DNA of 64,000 nt, taken from the NCBI GenBank assembly GCA_947652115.1, contig OX393573.1:7326421-7390420 (forward strand). The letters run 5' to 3'. The notes beneath the pieces were generated by a model, which saw nothing but the letters and a program-made list of their open reading frames with translations, did no database searches and was not told the origin of the DNA. Made by a program: the position numbers and the translations under genes. This document shows, one piece after another, positions 40,741-49,907 of the stretch. The DNA is from Blastomussa wellsi (lineage: Eukaryota > Cnidaria > Anthozoa > Scleractinia > Plerogyridae). Positions within the stretch are counted from its first letter, which is position 1. Each line of letters begins with the position of its first letter.

Positions 40741-41555
40741 ATGTCTGTGACGTATTTGAAAAACAAATAATTAATGCATTCTCAGATGTCACCGGATGTG
40801 AATTAGGACTCGAAAAGCAAGCCTAAATGTACACACGCGCCAATACCAGCAACTTGTTCTTGCTCTTATTTCGATGTTGCCATCGAAAAGTCAAAGCTCT
40901 TTGAAAAGCTCCGAGAAGATACAAAAACTATTCATCGCCAGTCGAAGGAAAAGTTTGAAACGAATAATAGAAAAGCGTGGCGTACCTTCTCGCCCAGCGT
41001 TGTCGCGTCGAACAAAATCTCTTCGCCATGCAGCAGATCAAGGAAGAGTGAAGGCCGCAAAAAGCCTTTCTTCGGTTATCGATTCAAACAACGTGATAGC
41101 TAAATTGTTCTTTTAATATTTCAAGCAATTGTTACTAGGTACGAGTCGGGGAGGAAAAGTGTGGAATTGCCAAAAACGATCACCATGGGCTACGGTCTAA
41201 AACCAACCACAAATACTAAAAGTATCAAACAGAAATCTCATCTTGTTATATTTCTCTGTGGATCTTTCATTTTCTCGACTTTAAAGCGCTTTAAAATACG
41301 ATCACACGCCAAACCAAATCACTCCTTCGCATCCGTCATTCTGAAAATCTACTTTGAAGAAATAATTTAGGCGGCCTTCGTAGCCTGCTCGATTTGGGCA
41401 GGCGACCTCCTGATTGGCTGAAATCAACAATGGCATTCTCACGCGTCCAGCCGTGAGTTCGGGGAGGAGCGCGGGCTCCGGTTCCCGAACAGCGGCTGGT
41501 AATCGAGCCTACAATTCACTCAGCTCGATGAATTTCCCCGCAACGATCTGAGCGA

Positions 41556-42152
41556 CTAGCTTAGCAGGCACGGGCGAAAAACCTGGGCCGACCACGAAGG
41601 GCTGATCAAGTGCTGTGAAGTCGCGAAGGGGAACGAGGACCCAACGCCACTTAGCGGGGCCGCCAAACTACTCGCTACGGTCGAGCACGAAGTCGCCAGC
41701 GACATGTTAGGCGCGCGAAATGTCGTGACAAAAGACGGCACAGCAAAATCATAACGATGCATACCTGAAGGATCCTGGCCAAAGGCGAGCGGGTTTCCCA
41801 AACTCATCATGTTCGTGACCGTGGCGTTCAATGCCGACGGAACGCCCCCAGATGGCGAGGTGACCGAAGAAAGAGGCGTTGTTGACGTGGAAGATTGCCC
41901 ATCCTTCGCCCTCTCTGCAGCTAACGCCGCTTGAACAGTTTGCGAGATGACAGCCACGAGCTCTGGCGAAATCGCAGACGGGATTGACCCCGAACCGCCC
42001 GCTCCGAGATCTCTTGAACTGGAAGGGGTCAATCGAGGGATGCCATGCGACGAAGGAATTTCAGTACTCGGCGGTGGAAGGTCATCACCAGAACTGGTCT
42101 CTTCCGTAAACAAGGCGGCTTGTACGCTGTTATTCGTTTGGCGATGCATAGT
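41556..42152 (-). CDS. Ngaro Gag N-terminal region, low complexity
   Basis: The ATG near 42,150 (MHRQTNNSVQAALF) opens about 197 codons rich in Ser, Thr, Pro and Ala, including ELVAVISQTVQAALAAERA and SGMHRYDFAVPSFVTTF. Similar Ser/Pro-rich heads precede the zinc-finger Gag part in this class. About 800 bp with no recognisable coding separates it from the zinc-finger ORF, perhaps an intron. Confidence 0.6.
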   Translation of the reverse strand, partial: TMHRQTNNSVQAALFTEETSSGDDLPPPSTEIPSSHGIPRLTPSSSRDLGAGGSGSIPSAISPELVAVISQTVQAALAAERAKDGQSSTSTTPLSSVTSPSGGVPSALNATVTNMMSLGNPLAFGQDPSGMHRYDFAVPSFVTTFRAPNMSLATSCSTVASSLAAPLSGVGSSFPFATSQHLISPSWSAQVFRPCLLS

Positions 42153-42215
42153 CCAACGACCAAAGACGAAAAAACTAAGGAACACAACGGATTAAAGACG
42201 AGGATCGCACAGGAG

Positions 42216-42401
42216 AACAGCACGAAAGCATCGCAAACTCAAAGAGTGAATGCACAATGATTCTCAGAAACCTGAGCCCTGTAAATACCAAAACCCCTGC
42301 GACTTACCAGGCCACCCCGCGACAACACAAGCCGCCATAAAGAAGACCGCTGCTTGCATTGTCTCGATTTTAACTTCGCCTAAATTACATTTAGCCACAT
42401 T
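42216..42401 (-). repeat. Terminal repeat A1 of the Ngaro element
   Basis: The outer-end copy of the 186-bp A repeat (compare 30,974-31,159). It fixes the right boundary of the element at about 42,401. Confidence 0.9.
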
Positions 42402-43437
42402 AAAAAGAGCTCTTTGTTTCACCAGCCAATAGTTTTCTGGTTAACAATGGGTGACGTCACTGACATTTTCCCTATAAATGACTACGATCATGCCGCTGTT
42501 GCTTGATAAATAGGCCTTTTGCAACAGTTGGTCACATGACGTGCTTTTAAAGAACACACGGATTTAGTCATTGGTAAAGGATAATGTTATCAGAAATGGA
42601 ACAAGTATTTGTAAATAAGCTTACATGCAAATTTTCAGATTTATATCATTTAAGAGGGAATTTTTATGGACATTAGAAAATAGAAGGATTTGTATGGGAA
42701 GAAGACGCTTTGCCCTGCAGTCATGCTCGAGTGGTTTTCCATACAAATCCTTGTAATTTTACAAGTTTTCAAACAGCCATAAAATCTTTGCCTTTCGGTT
42801 TAAGAGCCTAGAATTGCCCATTCTTCCTAATATTTTACCCCTCTTTCTATGTCCAATAGTTATATGCCAGCAGCTTCCTTTTGTAGAGATTAATAACGGA
42901 AAAGGTTTATGGAGGGCGAAGCTTCTTCACTTCCATAAAAAAAACTAATTTTTGCAATATTCAAATCGTCATTACATCTCAACCTTACATAGCATTGGCC
43001 TGAAAGTTCGTGTTCAGGCTATTTCAAATATGCTCTTTCTAGTTTTCAAATTCATTTAGCTGTAGCTAAAAGTTTAGAAATTATCGGTCACGTGACCAAC
43101 TGTTGCAAAAGGTCTATTGCAGTGGTTTTATCTATTTGCATTTTCAATATCGGGCGAAAAACGCGGAAAACGTCAACGTAGCGTTACCTCAAAGACGACT
43201 TGATTTCCATTTATAAGCCCGACAACAACATATTTACGTGTTTACGTCTATGTTTATACTTTCGGTTCTCGAAACCGGAAGTTGCAACAAAGGACCGTTA
43301 TGGACAACAATAATTACTGTGTGATCCTTTTTAGTATTTTATCCAGTTCACTCACTAATAAGTGTTTAAACGTCACTGGAATTTAAAGTGTAACTTACTC
43401 TACATAAAACAACTTCGGTTTTCTTACCAACGGAAGA
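42402..43437. other. Start of intron 1, no gene recognised
   Basis: About 1 kb of AT-rich DNA between the Ngaro element and exon 1. Two segments, 42,510-42,540 and 43,085-43,115, are inverted relatives (GCAACAGTTGGTCAC / GTGACCAACTGTTGC), framing about 570 bp that may be a foldback element. No coding evidence. Confidence 0.5.
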
Positions 43438-43782
43438 ATTATCCAAAACACGAAGATCGTAGTGTCCATTACATCCGGCTCTGCAAACTCCACGCGTTCC
43501 TATGTCCCATTGTATCACTGCCATGTTCTCACTAACACTGGCAGAGTCCCTTTCAACTTCAACAACTGTTCCAACAAATCCTTCTCCGCCATCACTTTCG
43601 CAGCTTTCGATATCATCCGACGTCCAGTCAGCTTCACGGACAACTCGAAGGCCCACGCTGAATGTGCTGGCGATAGAATTGTCACATTCTAAATCGTGTT
43701 CGTTTATCGGTTCGTGTGACGTTCCATGTAGTAGAGACGGGTCTTCCTGCACAAAAGTAAGTGGGCCCGAGCTTGAAGGCAT
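43438..43782 (-). CDS. First MIB/HERC2-domain exon (probable exon 1)
   Basis: The exon opens at an ATG (MPSSSGPLTFVQEDPS) and ends with a GTAAGA donor in phase 1. After an acidic 40-residue lead, the MIB/HERC2 domain reads VGLRVVREADW, GGEGFVGTVVEVER, AVIQWDIGTRGVCRAG and GHYDLRVLDNSSVG. Compared with usual Mind-bomb there is an acidic insert (DDIESCESD) between the DW and the DGGEG landmarks. Splicing to the ZZ exon, 13.2 kb away, restores the frame. An earlier exon cannot be excluded. Confidence 0.85.
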
Positions 43783-43984
43783 TGGACTACTATAAATAAA
43801 TCCCGTCGCGTTGCGATAGACAGGAACGATTTTACATGGAAATCATAACTAAACAACCGCTGACCTAAATTATCGAGTGCTGCCAGGGACGCCAGGTGGC
43901 GTTACGATTAGTGCGTGGACACCGGATCGGAGGGTGTGTGCTTGGGGAAGACACTTCTCTCTTACGGTGCCTTTCTTCACCCAG

Positions 43985-44185
43985 GTGTATAAATGGGTAC
44001 CGGCAAATTGGTTGTCTCGAAAACTCAGACCTCAGACCCTGAAAACTCAGACCCTTCGGGTGTCTCGAAAACTCAGACCCTAAAAACTCAAACATATTTA
44101 TACTATTGCCGCAATGGATCGAAAAAAAGTCGACTTTTTTATCGTTCGTCGATGCAATAGCACAACCAGAGTCTGCAGTGGTTAA
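43985..44185 (-). repeat. Inverted copy of the CTCAGACCC minisatellite-bearing repeat
   Basis: On the minus strand it reads CTGGTTGTGCTATTG, a GATCCATTGCGGCAATAGT stretch, then GTTTGAG and several GGGTCTGAG-type units. The plus-strand copy is at about 44,970-45,285. Together they flank the kinase fragment in opposite orientations. The left end may extend to 44,260. Confidence 0.75.
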
Positions 44186-44590
44186 ATACCGACACGTTTG
44201 TATCGATTCGTCGTCGTTATCCACAATGTGTTTCGCGCGAGGTGCGTTGCGTGATGGTTTCACAAAAGCCTAGTGTCACGCTTCGCAACCGGATGTAACT
44301 TAAAAGCCATGGTTAAACCGGAGCGAGAAAAATCAAAATTATTTGATCGCCATGCTTTTAAAGGGACACAGTCACCATAAACAAAGTCAACTTGGGCAAT
44401 GTATAAAATTGCCTTCAGATCAAAGTAAACCTTGATATAGTAGTTTGGTAAGGTAGAAAAACACCAATAAACTAAGAAGAATCAAGGATGGCTTTGAATG
44501 AGGAAGATTGAGAAGGCTTGCAATTGGCAAATTTGAAAAATTTAGGCTAAACTTTTCAAACTGTGTCATCCGTGACCGAGCTCCTTTAAG

Positions 44591-44972
44591 TTGCCTTTTA
44601 TTACCAATAAGGCAATCGCTAAGAAGGTAACTGATGTACCTCAATTTCGATATGAAGATCTTGTGGAAAATGTTGTCGTCGGACGCGGTTCGTTTGGTGT
44701 TATCATGAAGGCCAGACATCCATCGCATGGAATAGTTGTTGCGAAGAAGTTAATCGACGATGGTATCGACGACCAAGAAGAATTTTTTAAAGAGGCTAGA
44801 ATGCTTCATAACCTCCATCACGATAACGTTGTAGCATTCAAAGCATTCTGCCAAAAGCCTTGTGCTATTCTGCTGGAGTATGCGTGTTTTGATTTTGTGC
44901 CGTTCAGCGACGATAAGAGTATCGATAAGAAGGTTCATAGTCCGAGAGAATTTCTCGCCTTCGTGGACACAA
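44591..44972 (+). pseudogene. Protein-kinase N-lobe fragment
   Basis: The open frame (no ATG at its start) reads DLVENVVVGRGSFGVIMKAR (glycine loop), GIVVAKKLIDDG (beta-3 Lys), EEFFKEARMLHNL (helix C Glu) and HHDNVVAFKAFCQKPCAILL. This is a complete N-terminal lobe of a Tyr-kinase-like kinase. At about 44,970 it runs into the minisatellite repeat, before the catalytic loop, so it cannot phosphorylate. It could be an exon of a larger gene, or a fragment captured and mobilised by the surrounding repeat. Confidence 0.8.
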
Positions 44973-45290
44973 GACGCCTCTGGCTGTGCTATTGTCTCGA
45001 CGACCGGTAAAAACGTCGACTTGCGAAGATCCATTGCGGCAAGAGTGTAAATATGTTTGAGTTTTTAGGGTCCGAGTTTGAGACACCCGGAGGGTCTGAG
45101 TTTTCAGGGTCTGAGTTTCGAGACACCCGGAGGGTCTGAGTTTTCGAGACACCCGGAGGGTCTGAGTTTTCAGGGTCTGAGGTTTCGAGCCACCCGGAGG
45201 GTCTGAGTTTTCAGGGTCTGAGGTTTCGAGCCACCCGGAGGGTCTGGGTTTTCAGGGTCTGAGGTCTGAGTTTTCGAGACACCCCGGGCA
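44970..45290 (+). repeat. Plus-strand copy of the CTCAGACCC minisatellite-bearing repeat
   Basis: It starts around AGACGCCTCTGGCTGTGC and passes through GATCCATTGCGGCAAGAGT. It continues with at least five imperfect units of GGGTCTGAGTTTTC(G)AG, each about 25 bp (ACACCCGGAG spacers). The unit number is greater than in the inverted copy at 44 kb. Confidence 0.85.
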
Positions 45291-45295
45291 AATTT

Positions 45296-45418
45296 TCTGC
45301 TGGGGGTAACCCCATCCAGGGGAGAGTAGAACTACCCTCTGTCGCTTCATGTTACGGAAACCGGGATGAACTCTGGCCTGACAGGCCACTGTCACGCAGG
45401 CAACTTTAATTTCTCACT
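45296..45418 (+). repeat. SINE-like dispersed repeat fragment
   Basis: A conserved-looking block with GCTGGGGGTAACCCCATCCA, GAGTAGAACTACCCTC, CGCTTCATGTTACGGAAACC and CTGGCCTGACAGGCCACTG. I recall similar phrases from SINE bodies of fish and cnidarians but cannot verify the family. No polymerase III boxes are seen. Confidence 0.4.
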
Positions 45419-45436
45419 TTCCACAAGTTAATGTTC

Positions 45437-45590
45437 CATGGTTGAGCTTGACAATTACAGGCCCATATCTATACTACCAGTGTTGGAAAGGATTGTATAT
45501 AAACAGTTGTTGTCACACCTCGAGAATAATGGTTTGCTGTCATCTTTCCAGTTCGGATTTCGATCCGAACGCTCTACCGCGCGATTTAAG
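45437..45590 (+). pseudogene. LINE reverse transcriptase scrap
   Basis: In the frame from 45,437 the sequence reads VELDNYRPISILPVLERI, then YKQLLSHLENNGLLSSFQFG and FRSERST. These are the early motifs (NYRPISILPV, QFGFR) of CR1/Jockey-like reverse transcriptases. Only about 50 codons remain. Confidence 0.8.
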
Positions 45591-46419
45591 TGCTTGGTTT
45601 AACTCCATTTTTGCGCTTAAAAGGCATATTCAACTTCTTTTCTGTCGCAAGGTTACCTGATTTACCAGAAAGACAATCGCAGGGCGATGCGCATTATTTA
45701 ATACATAAACAAACAGTACACGTGCAGTGATTTCCTTATGATTTTTTATGGCCTGAATACGGCGGGATCCTTGCTCAATTAAGCCATCTAAATGTTACGG
45801 CGGTACTGATGTCTGAATTGGTAAATGCTTGAATCTACATTACATATACAACAAGAAGATGGAAATCATCTTTAAGCTGCGCTATTAAAATTTAACTACG
45901 CATTTAATTCAACTTCACCTTCATTGTTTAATCCCCATGGCATTACCAGCGGCCTTGAACGCATTTCTAATCCTGTATTGGAAGGAAATCGAGTTTTGCT
46001 GTGAATCTGGGGACACCAATTTGCCCCCCCCCCCCACCAACAAAATTTATCAGGGGGGAATGACGTCATGTCCATGCTTGTCGCGTCGCTTTCTTTTAGT
46101 TTTCGAGTTCATTTGAGTGTTTTTCGATTTTGTCGAACTTTTTTCGCAGTTTTATTGGTTTATTTGGGCTATCACTGGCAAAGATAATTGAAGGTACTTA
46201 TCAGAACGTCAGAAGCCTGCCTACTGCTGGTGTGTTTTCTAGGAAACAGATGCTGCAATTCGCCCAAGCAAGACATCTCATTATAAAACTCGCTTTTCAT
46301 AGGAGATTCAACTTTTCTCCGCGTACAGAGTTGTGACGCTGTACTGTTCAAATCAGCCTTATTGTTATCCAAGAAGAACCTTGAAGCGAAGATTGTACAA
46401 CTCCTGGTGCGAATATATA

Positions 46420-46735
46420 TCAGCATATTTCTATTGCTTTTTTCGGTGTTTCTTTAAATTTCACTGTCCTATGTAGAAAATAAATACAATAATAACCACA
46501 TAAGACACTATATTTATGCTGTATTTGATTTTTGTTGTAATCTATTTTATAATTGCTTGATTTATTTTTATATTCTTCTGGATAATGCATTCCGAAAGAA
46601 TCGAAATAATATAACTTATTATTAGGTACACAACAAACCCAATGGGTACCTATGCCTATTTTGTCGTCTAAGTTAATTATACAGGGGGAATGTTTAGTGG
46701 GAGTGAGAGAGTCAAGTGTGGTGGATGTGTTAGAA
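46420..46735 (-). CDS. Adenain-like cysteine protease (virion maturation), partial
   Basis: About 105 open codons on the minus strand. The catalytic features of the adenovirus-type/Ulp1-like protease are visible: CIINLDDKIGIGTHWVCCVP (His in HWV), KLYYFDSFG (acidic residue) and VLCGYYCIYFL (nucleophile Cys). Such proteases trim capsid proteins in Polintons and adenoviruses. The first 40-60 residues of the usual protein seem to be missing, or lie beyond the stop near 46,738. All three catalytic positions are intact. It is antisense to nothing else coding. Confidence 0.8.
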
Positions 46736-46800
46736 TGTTACAAAGAAAAAATAGGAAACACAAATGTTCTGAAATTTGGGTATAGTATAGTTTGAAAAAT

Positions 46801-47070
46801 ATATAGTTGGTTCATTTTTAATTTGTTTTTCTAACACTATTATATAGGTGATAGTTATGGTCAAATACGCTGAGAAAAATGATGAATTCGAGAGGTTGGG
46901 AAAAGCAAAGAAATTCAAATTAAAGCCCACTAAATTTAAGAAAACCTTGAAAGAAGAGCTAAATGGAGAAATGGTGTGCATTATTACTTTTTCTGAAAAC
47001 GAAGAAAAAAATAAAAGCATATAGTTACACGTTTTTTGAAAAATTATTTTCCAAACTAATATTATAGGAT
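46801..47070 (+). promoter_or_regulatory. Repeated ATATAGTT ... TATATAG upstream motifs
   Basis: Three intergenic stretches in element D share the layout ATATAGTT, then 30-40 AT-rich bases, then a TATTATA(TA)G box 10 bp or less from a start codon. They are at 46,801-46,847, about 47,019-47,068 and about 47,508-47,553. The stop of one ORF overlaps the second motif. These could be virus-type promoters, or processing or termination signals. This is inference from repetition only. Confidence 0.45.
46857..47024 (+). CDS. Small basic protein of element D
   Basis: 55 codons starting MVKYAEKNDEFERLGKAKKF, Lys-rich in the middle, ending ENEEKNKSI. It follows the first ATATAGTT motif, and its TAG stop forms part of the next one. 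No domain is recognised. It is too short for firm support beyond context. Confidence 0.5.
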   Translation: MVKYAEKNDEFERLGKAKKFKLKPTKFKKTLKEELNGEMVCIITFSENEEKNKSI

Positions 47071-47415
47071 GAATGGTAAAATATTTATTGAGCGAGCTCT
47101 TAGAGATTTGGACGAGACCTCAGAGGATGAATTTCTTAGTGATGATGATGAATGTAGTGAATCTCATAACGAAGAAGAAAAACAGCTGATAAATCAGTTG
47201 ATTGTAATTTTGTAAAGTCATTGAAATTTATTAAGGTATTTTTAAAAGATGAATAAAAGTGTGATGAATTAAGACCGTTTCTTCGACAATTAATTAAGGA
47301 TAAACAAATTTATGATAAAGATGGAATAAATAAAATGGCATTGTATTGTAGAAAGGGTAGAACAATTGGTAAAGATGAAGTTATTGATATAATTGAAACT
47401 GTATTGAAATATTAA
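47069..47415 (+). pseudogene. Acidic protein of element D, one frameshift and one stop
   Basis: 48 codons (MNGKIFIERALRDLDETSED, then SDDDECSESHNEEEKQ) end at 47,215. A one-base shift near 47,200 opens a frame that reads through FVKSLKFIKVF, a stop at 47,254-47,256 and then DELRPFLRQLIKDKQIYDKD ... DEVIDIIETVLKY to 47,415. I treat the whole as one decayed gene of about 115 residues. Function unknown. Confidence 0.5.
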
Positions 47416-47562
47416 TTAAGTTACTTATAATTTAATATATTTATTTAAAAGCCTAATGGCTCATTTGGGGTGATTAGGCTTGGGGATACCCCTTTTCTGA
47501 AAAATAAAAATATATAGTTATAAAATTTTATAAAAATTTTTTCTAGTATAGTTATATAAGAT

Positions 47563-47901
47563 ATGAACATAACACAAAAGCAATTTTTATTATTTCAAAA
47601 TGAAATGTTAAAGAAATTTGATGAACTAAACAAGAAATTGAATGAGAAAGACGATATTATACAAAGACAAATTCAAAAAATAAATATATTGAGACCAACT
47701 GTGAAAAGACCCGTGCCAGCTTCTAGGACTAAGCGATTGAAAAGACCTGTGCCAGCTCCAAGAGGAATTAAATTAGAAAAGACAGCGATGAAAGAAATGA
47801 TTAGAGAATTTTCTACTGGTATCAAAAATAAAAATTTACCATTAGTTGAATTGAAGTTGAGATTAGATGATTTGAAAATTTACAAGAAATTGGTCAAATG
47901 A
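47563..47901 (+). CDS. Coiled-coil protein with Pro-Ala-Arg repeats (element D)
   Basis: 112 codons starting MNITQKQFLLFQNEMLKKFD. A coiled coil occupies about 8-45 and is followed by two copies of KRPVPA(S/P)R with RLKRP between. A helical C-terminus follows (ELKLRLDDLKIYKKLVK). The stop overlaps the polymerase start as ATGA at 47,898. It may be an N-terminal extension or partner of the polymerase, by analogy with terminal-protein-like heads; that is speculative. Confidence 0.6.
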   Translation: MNITQKQFLLFQNEMLKKFDELNKKLNEKDDIIQRQIQKINILRPTVKRPVPASRTKRLKRPVPAPRGIKLEKTAMKEMIREFSTGIKNKNLPLVELKLRLDDLKIYKKLVK

Positions 47902-48978
47902 AAATCATAAGGTCATTGGTAATTTTGTTTAAAAATCTAAATAATTTGGATAATGAAAAATTTACGACTAAGGAGATTCAATCTAGTATGCATTTGATTT
48001 TGAGAGAAAGTGACATTGATTTCGTTTTGGATAAAATGGGAAATGAAATCATAGAAAATTTTAGTAATTTCTTATCTGAAGGAAGTGGATGGGTAATTGA
48101 TCACATTAAGGAAGGATACTTGAAATTTTATAAGTATGAACCATTGAGTGCTTCATCTTATTTTGATTTGCCTGATAAATTGAAGAATAAAAAATGTTTT
48201 ATAAATATTAAGAATGAAGATCAGAGATGTATTGTCATATTTATCATTTTAATAAAAAATAAATAGATAAACATCCGGTAAGAATTAGTAAATATCAAAA
48301 ATATTTAAATGAAGATAATACTCCTAAATGTCTGGATTATGATGGAATTGAATTTCCTGTTCGCATTAATAAAATTGAAAAAATTAAAAAAAATAATGAT
48401 ATTAGAATTAATGTTTTTGGTTGGGAAAATGATAAGTTTTTTCCAATTTATGTAAGTAAGAAAATTGATAAAAAGGTAATGAATTTGTTATTGATAGATA
48501 ATGACGAGGGTAATAATCATTATGTTTATATAACTGATCTTGGCAAAATGTGTTCTGGCGGTTTGAGTAAACATAAGGGTGAACAATTTATTGGTTTATA
48601 TTGCTTATTGAGATGAACATACAAAAGAATGTATGGTAATTAATGGTAAGCAGGCTATTAAAATGCCAAAGAAAGGTTGGAAAGTTGAATTCCGAAATTA
48701 TTATAAGCAAATTGAAAATCCATTTGTAATTTATGCCGATTTTGAGAGTTTGCTGGTTGGTGGGAAAAATAGAGAAGAAAGAAAGAAAAAATTGAAAATT
48801 ATAACAATGGAAGTTATGTAGATAAGATAAGGATGGAAATGTCATATTTGAAAATTTACATAAAACTTATACTGAAGAATATCAGAAACATAAAATTTGT
48901 TCGTATGGGTATAAGGTTGTTTGTTCAGTTGATAATAATTATAGTAAAGAATTTGTGACTTATAGGGGAGAAAATGTA
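47898..48978 (+). pseudogene. Protein-primed DNA polymerase B, amino-terminal part
   Basis: Block one (47,898-48,266) has EGSGWVIDHIKEGYLKFYKY and KKCFINIKNEDQR. After frame changes the next block reads RISKYQKYLNEDNTPKCLDY, GIEFPVRINKIEK and INVFGWENDKFFPIYVSKK. Then comes the exonuclease motif FVIYADFESL near 48,735 and a last SYGYKVV-like piece near 48,920. This is the N-terminal and exonuclease region of a Polinton-type polymerase. Everything after is lost at 48,978, exactly where a dispersed repeat begins. Several stops and shifts are present. Confidence 0.8.
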
Positions 48979-49325
48979 CATGTACACATACATATAAACA
49001 AGAGAAAGAAAAAACTACAGCAGAAAATACTTAAGCTTTTTAAAAAGAGTGGCTTTTCTTTAATTCACCTTTTCGGCATTAGATTTCACATGTAGTATCA
49101 GTGAGTATCGCGTGACTTTTAATGTAAAAAACCCAGAAAGTTCGGACAGCTGTTGAACACACCTGTGCAATAATAGGGTGGACACGACAAAAAGATGTGC
49201 TTATGGTACTTAAAAAAACGATACCAAACGGCGATTCAGTTACGATCTTCCATTTTCCTGGCATAGTTACACAAAACGAATGAAGGCAAAAGTGGAAATC
49301 GATAGATAAAGGCGCGACTCTCTGG
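48979..49325 (+). repeat. Dispersed repeat, copy 1 (copy 2 at about 62,095-62,524)
   Basis: The copy shares ACATACATATAAACAAGAG, TTTCTTTAATTCACC, GATTTCACATGTAGTATCAG, GTTCGGACAGC and ACGAATGAAGGCAAAAGTGG with the later copy, in the same orientation. The later copy has roughly 100 bp more in two places. No protein is recognised. Family unknown. Confidence 0.85.
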
Positions 49326-49329
49326 GACA

Positions 49330-49907
49330 AATTTGAAGGGAAATTGCGCATATTTTGAAAGAAAAAACAATGCTTTTTAGATTTTTCCAGCTCTTTTATT
49401 AAAGCTTCAAAACGTTTTCTTTAGATATCCAACTACAAGAATCAAGAGAAAAAAATTTCGTGTCATATGCACTTTAACCAGAATTTGCACCCCAAAACAA
49501 GATCTTTACTCACAACATTGCTTTTGTGTAATTTCTGTATTCTCGTCTCTCCTTTCTTTTTTTTTCTGCGGTGAAAAAAAAAAACAAACACATTCTTATG
49601 AGTTTAATTATATAAGGACTTTTACTAATGTATGTTTACATAGCCTCATACAAACACGAGGGGGGTCAAGAGAATTCAAGACAGTTATGCAAACCTGAGA
49701 CATGGTCAAGGGTTTGCATAACTTTCAGGAATTGTCCCAAACCCCCGAGTATTTAGATGAGTGTTTTGATGTTGTTCACAAAGCGACATTACATTGACAA
49801 CCACAAGTGAGAATTTACAGTCTAACAAATTATCTCGATGACAACATCGTTGCGCTTTCATTTTGTCACCAAATTAAAAAGCCAAGCCGGGGGGGAGTGG
49901 GGGTAGT
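49330..49907. other. No gene recognised
   Basis: About 580 bp of AT-rich sequence between the dispersed repeat and the left end of element C. It contains A/T runs and a G-rich stretch (GGGGGGAGTGGGGGTAG) just before element C. Confidence 0.5.

Larger units (their letters stand above)
30779..42401 (-). mobile_element. Ngaro/DIRS-type tyrosine-recombinase retrotransposon
   Basis: On the minus strand the order is: repeat A1 (42,401-42,216), Gag pieces, reverse transcriptase, RNase H, tyrosine recombinase, repeat B1 (interrupted), repeat A2 (31,159-30,974), repeat B2 (30,896-30,779). A1 and A2 are about 186 bp and nearly identical. B1 and B2 are about 118 bp. This split direct repeat is the signature of Ngaro elements, which replicate through a circular DNA. 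A 5.4-kb L1-like LINE interrupts B1, so the element proper is about 6.2 kb. The whole insertion is in intron 1 of the Mind-bomb-like gene. Confidence 0.9.
46400..48978. mobile_element. AT-rich virus-like element D (protease and polymerase B)
   Basis: About 2.6 kb with markedly lower G+C than its surroundings. It holds an adenain-like protease on the minus strand (46,735-46,420). On the plus strand a series of small ORFs leads to the amino-terminal part of a protein-primed DNA polymerase B, cut off at 48,978. Similar promoter-like motifs precede the ORFs. It belongs to the Polinton/adintovirus world, but composition and gene style differ from A, B and C. Neither end has an inverted repeat. Confidence 0.75.
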
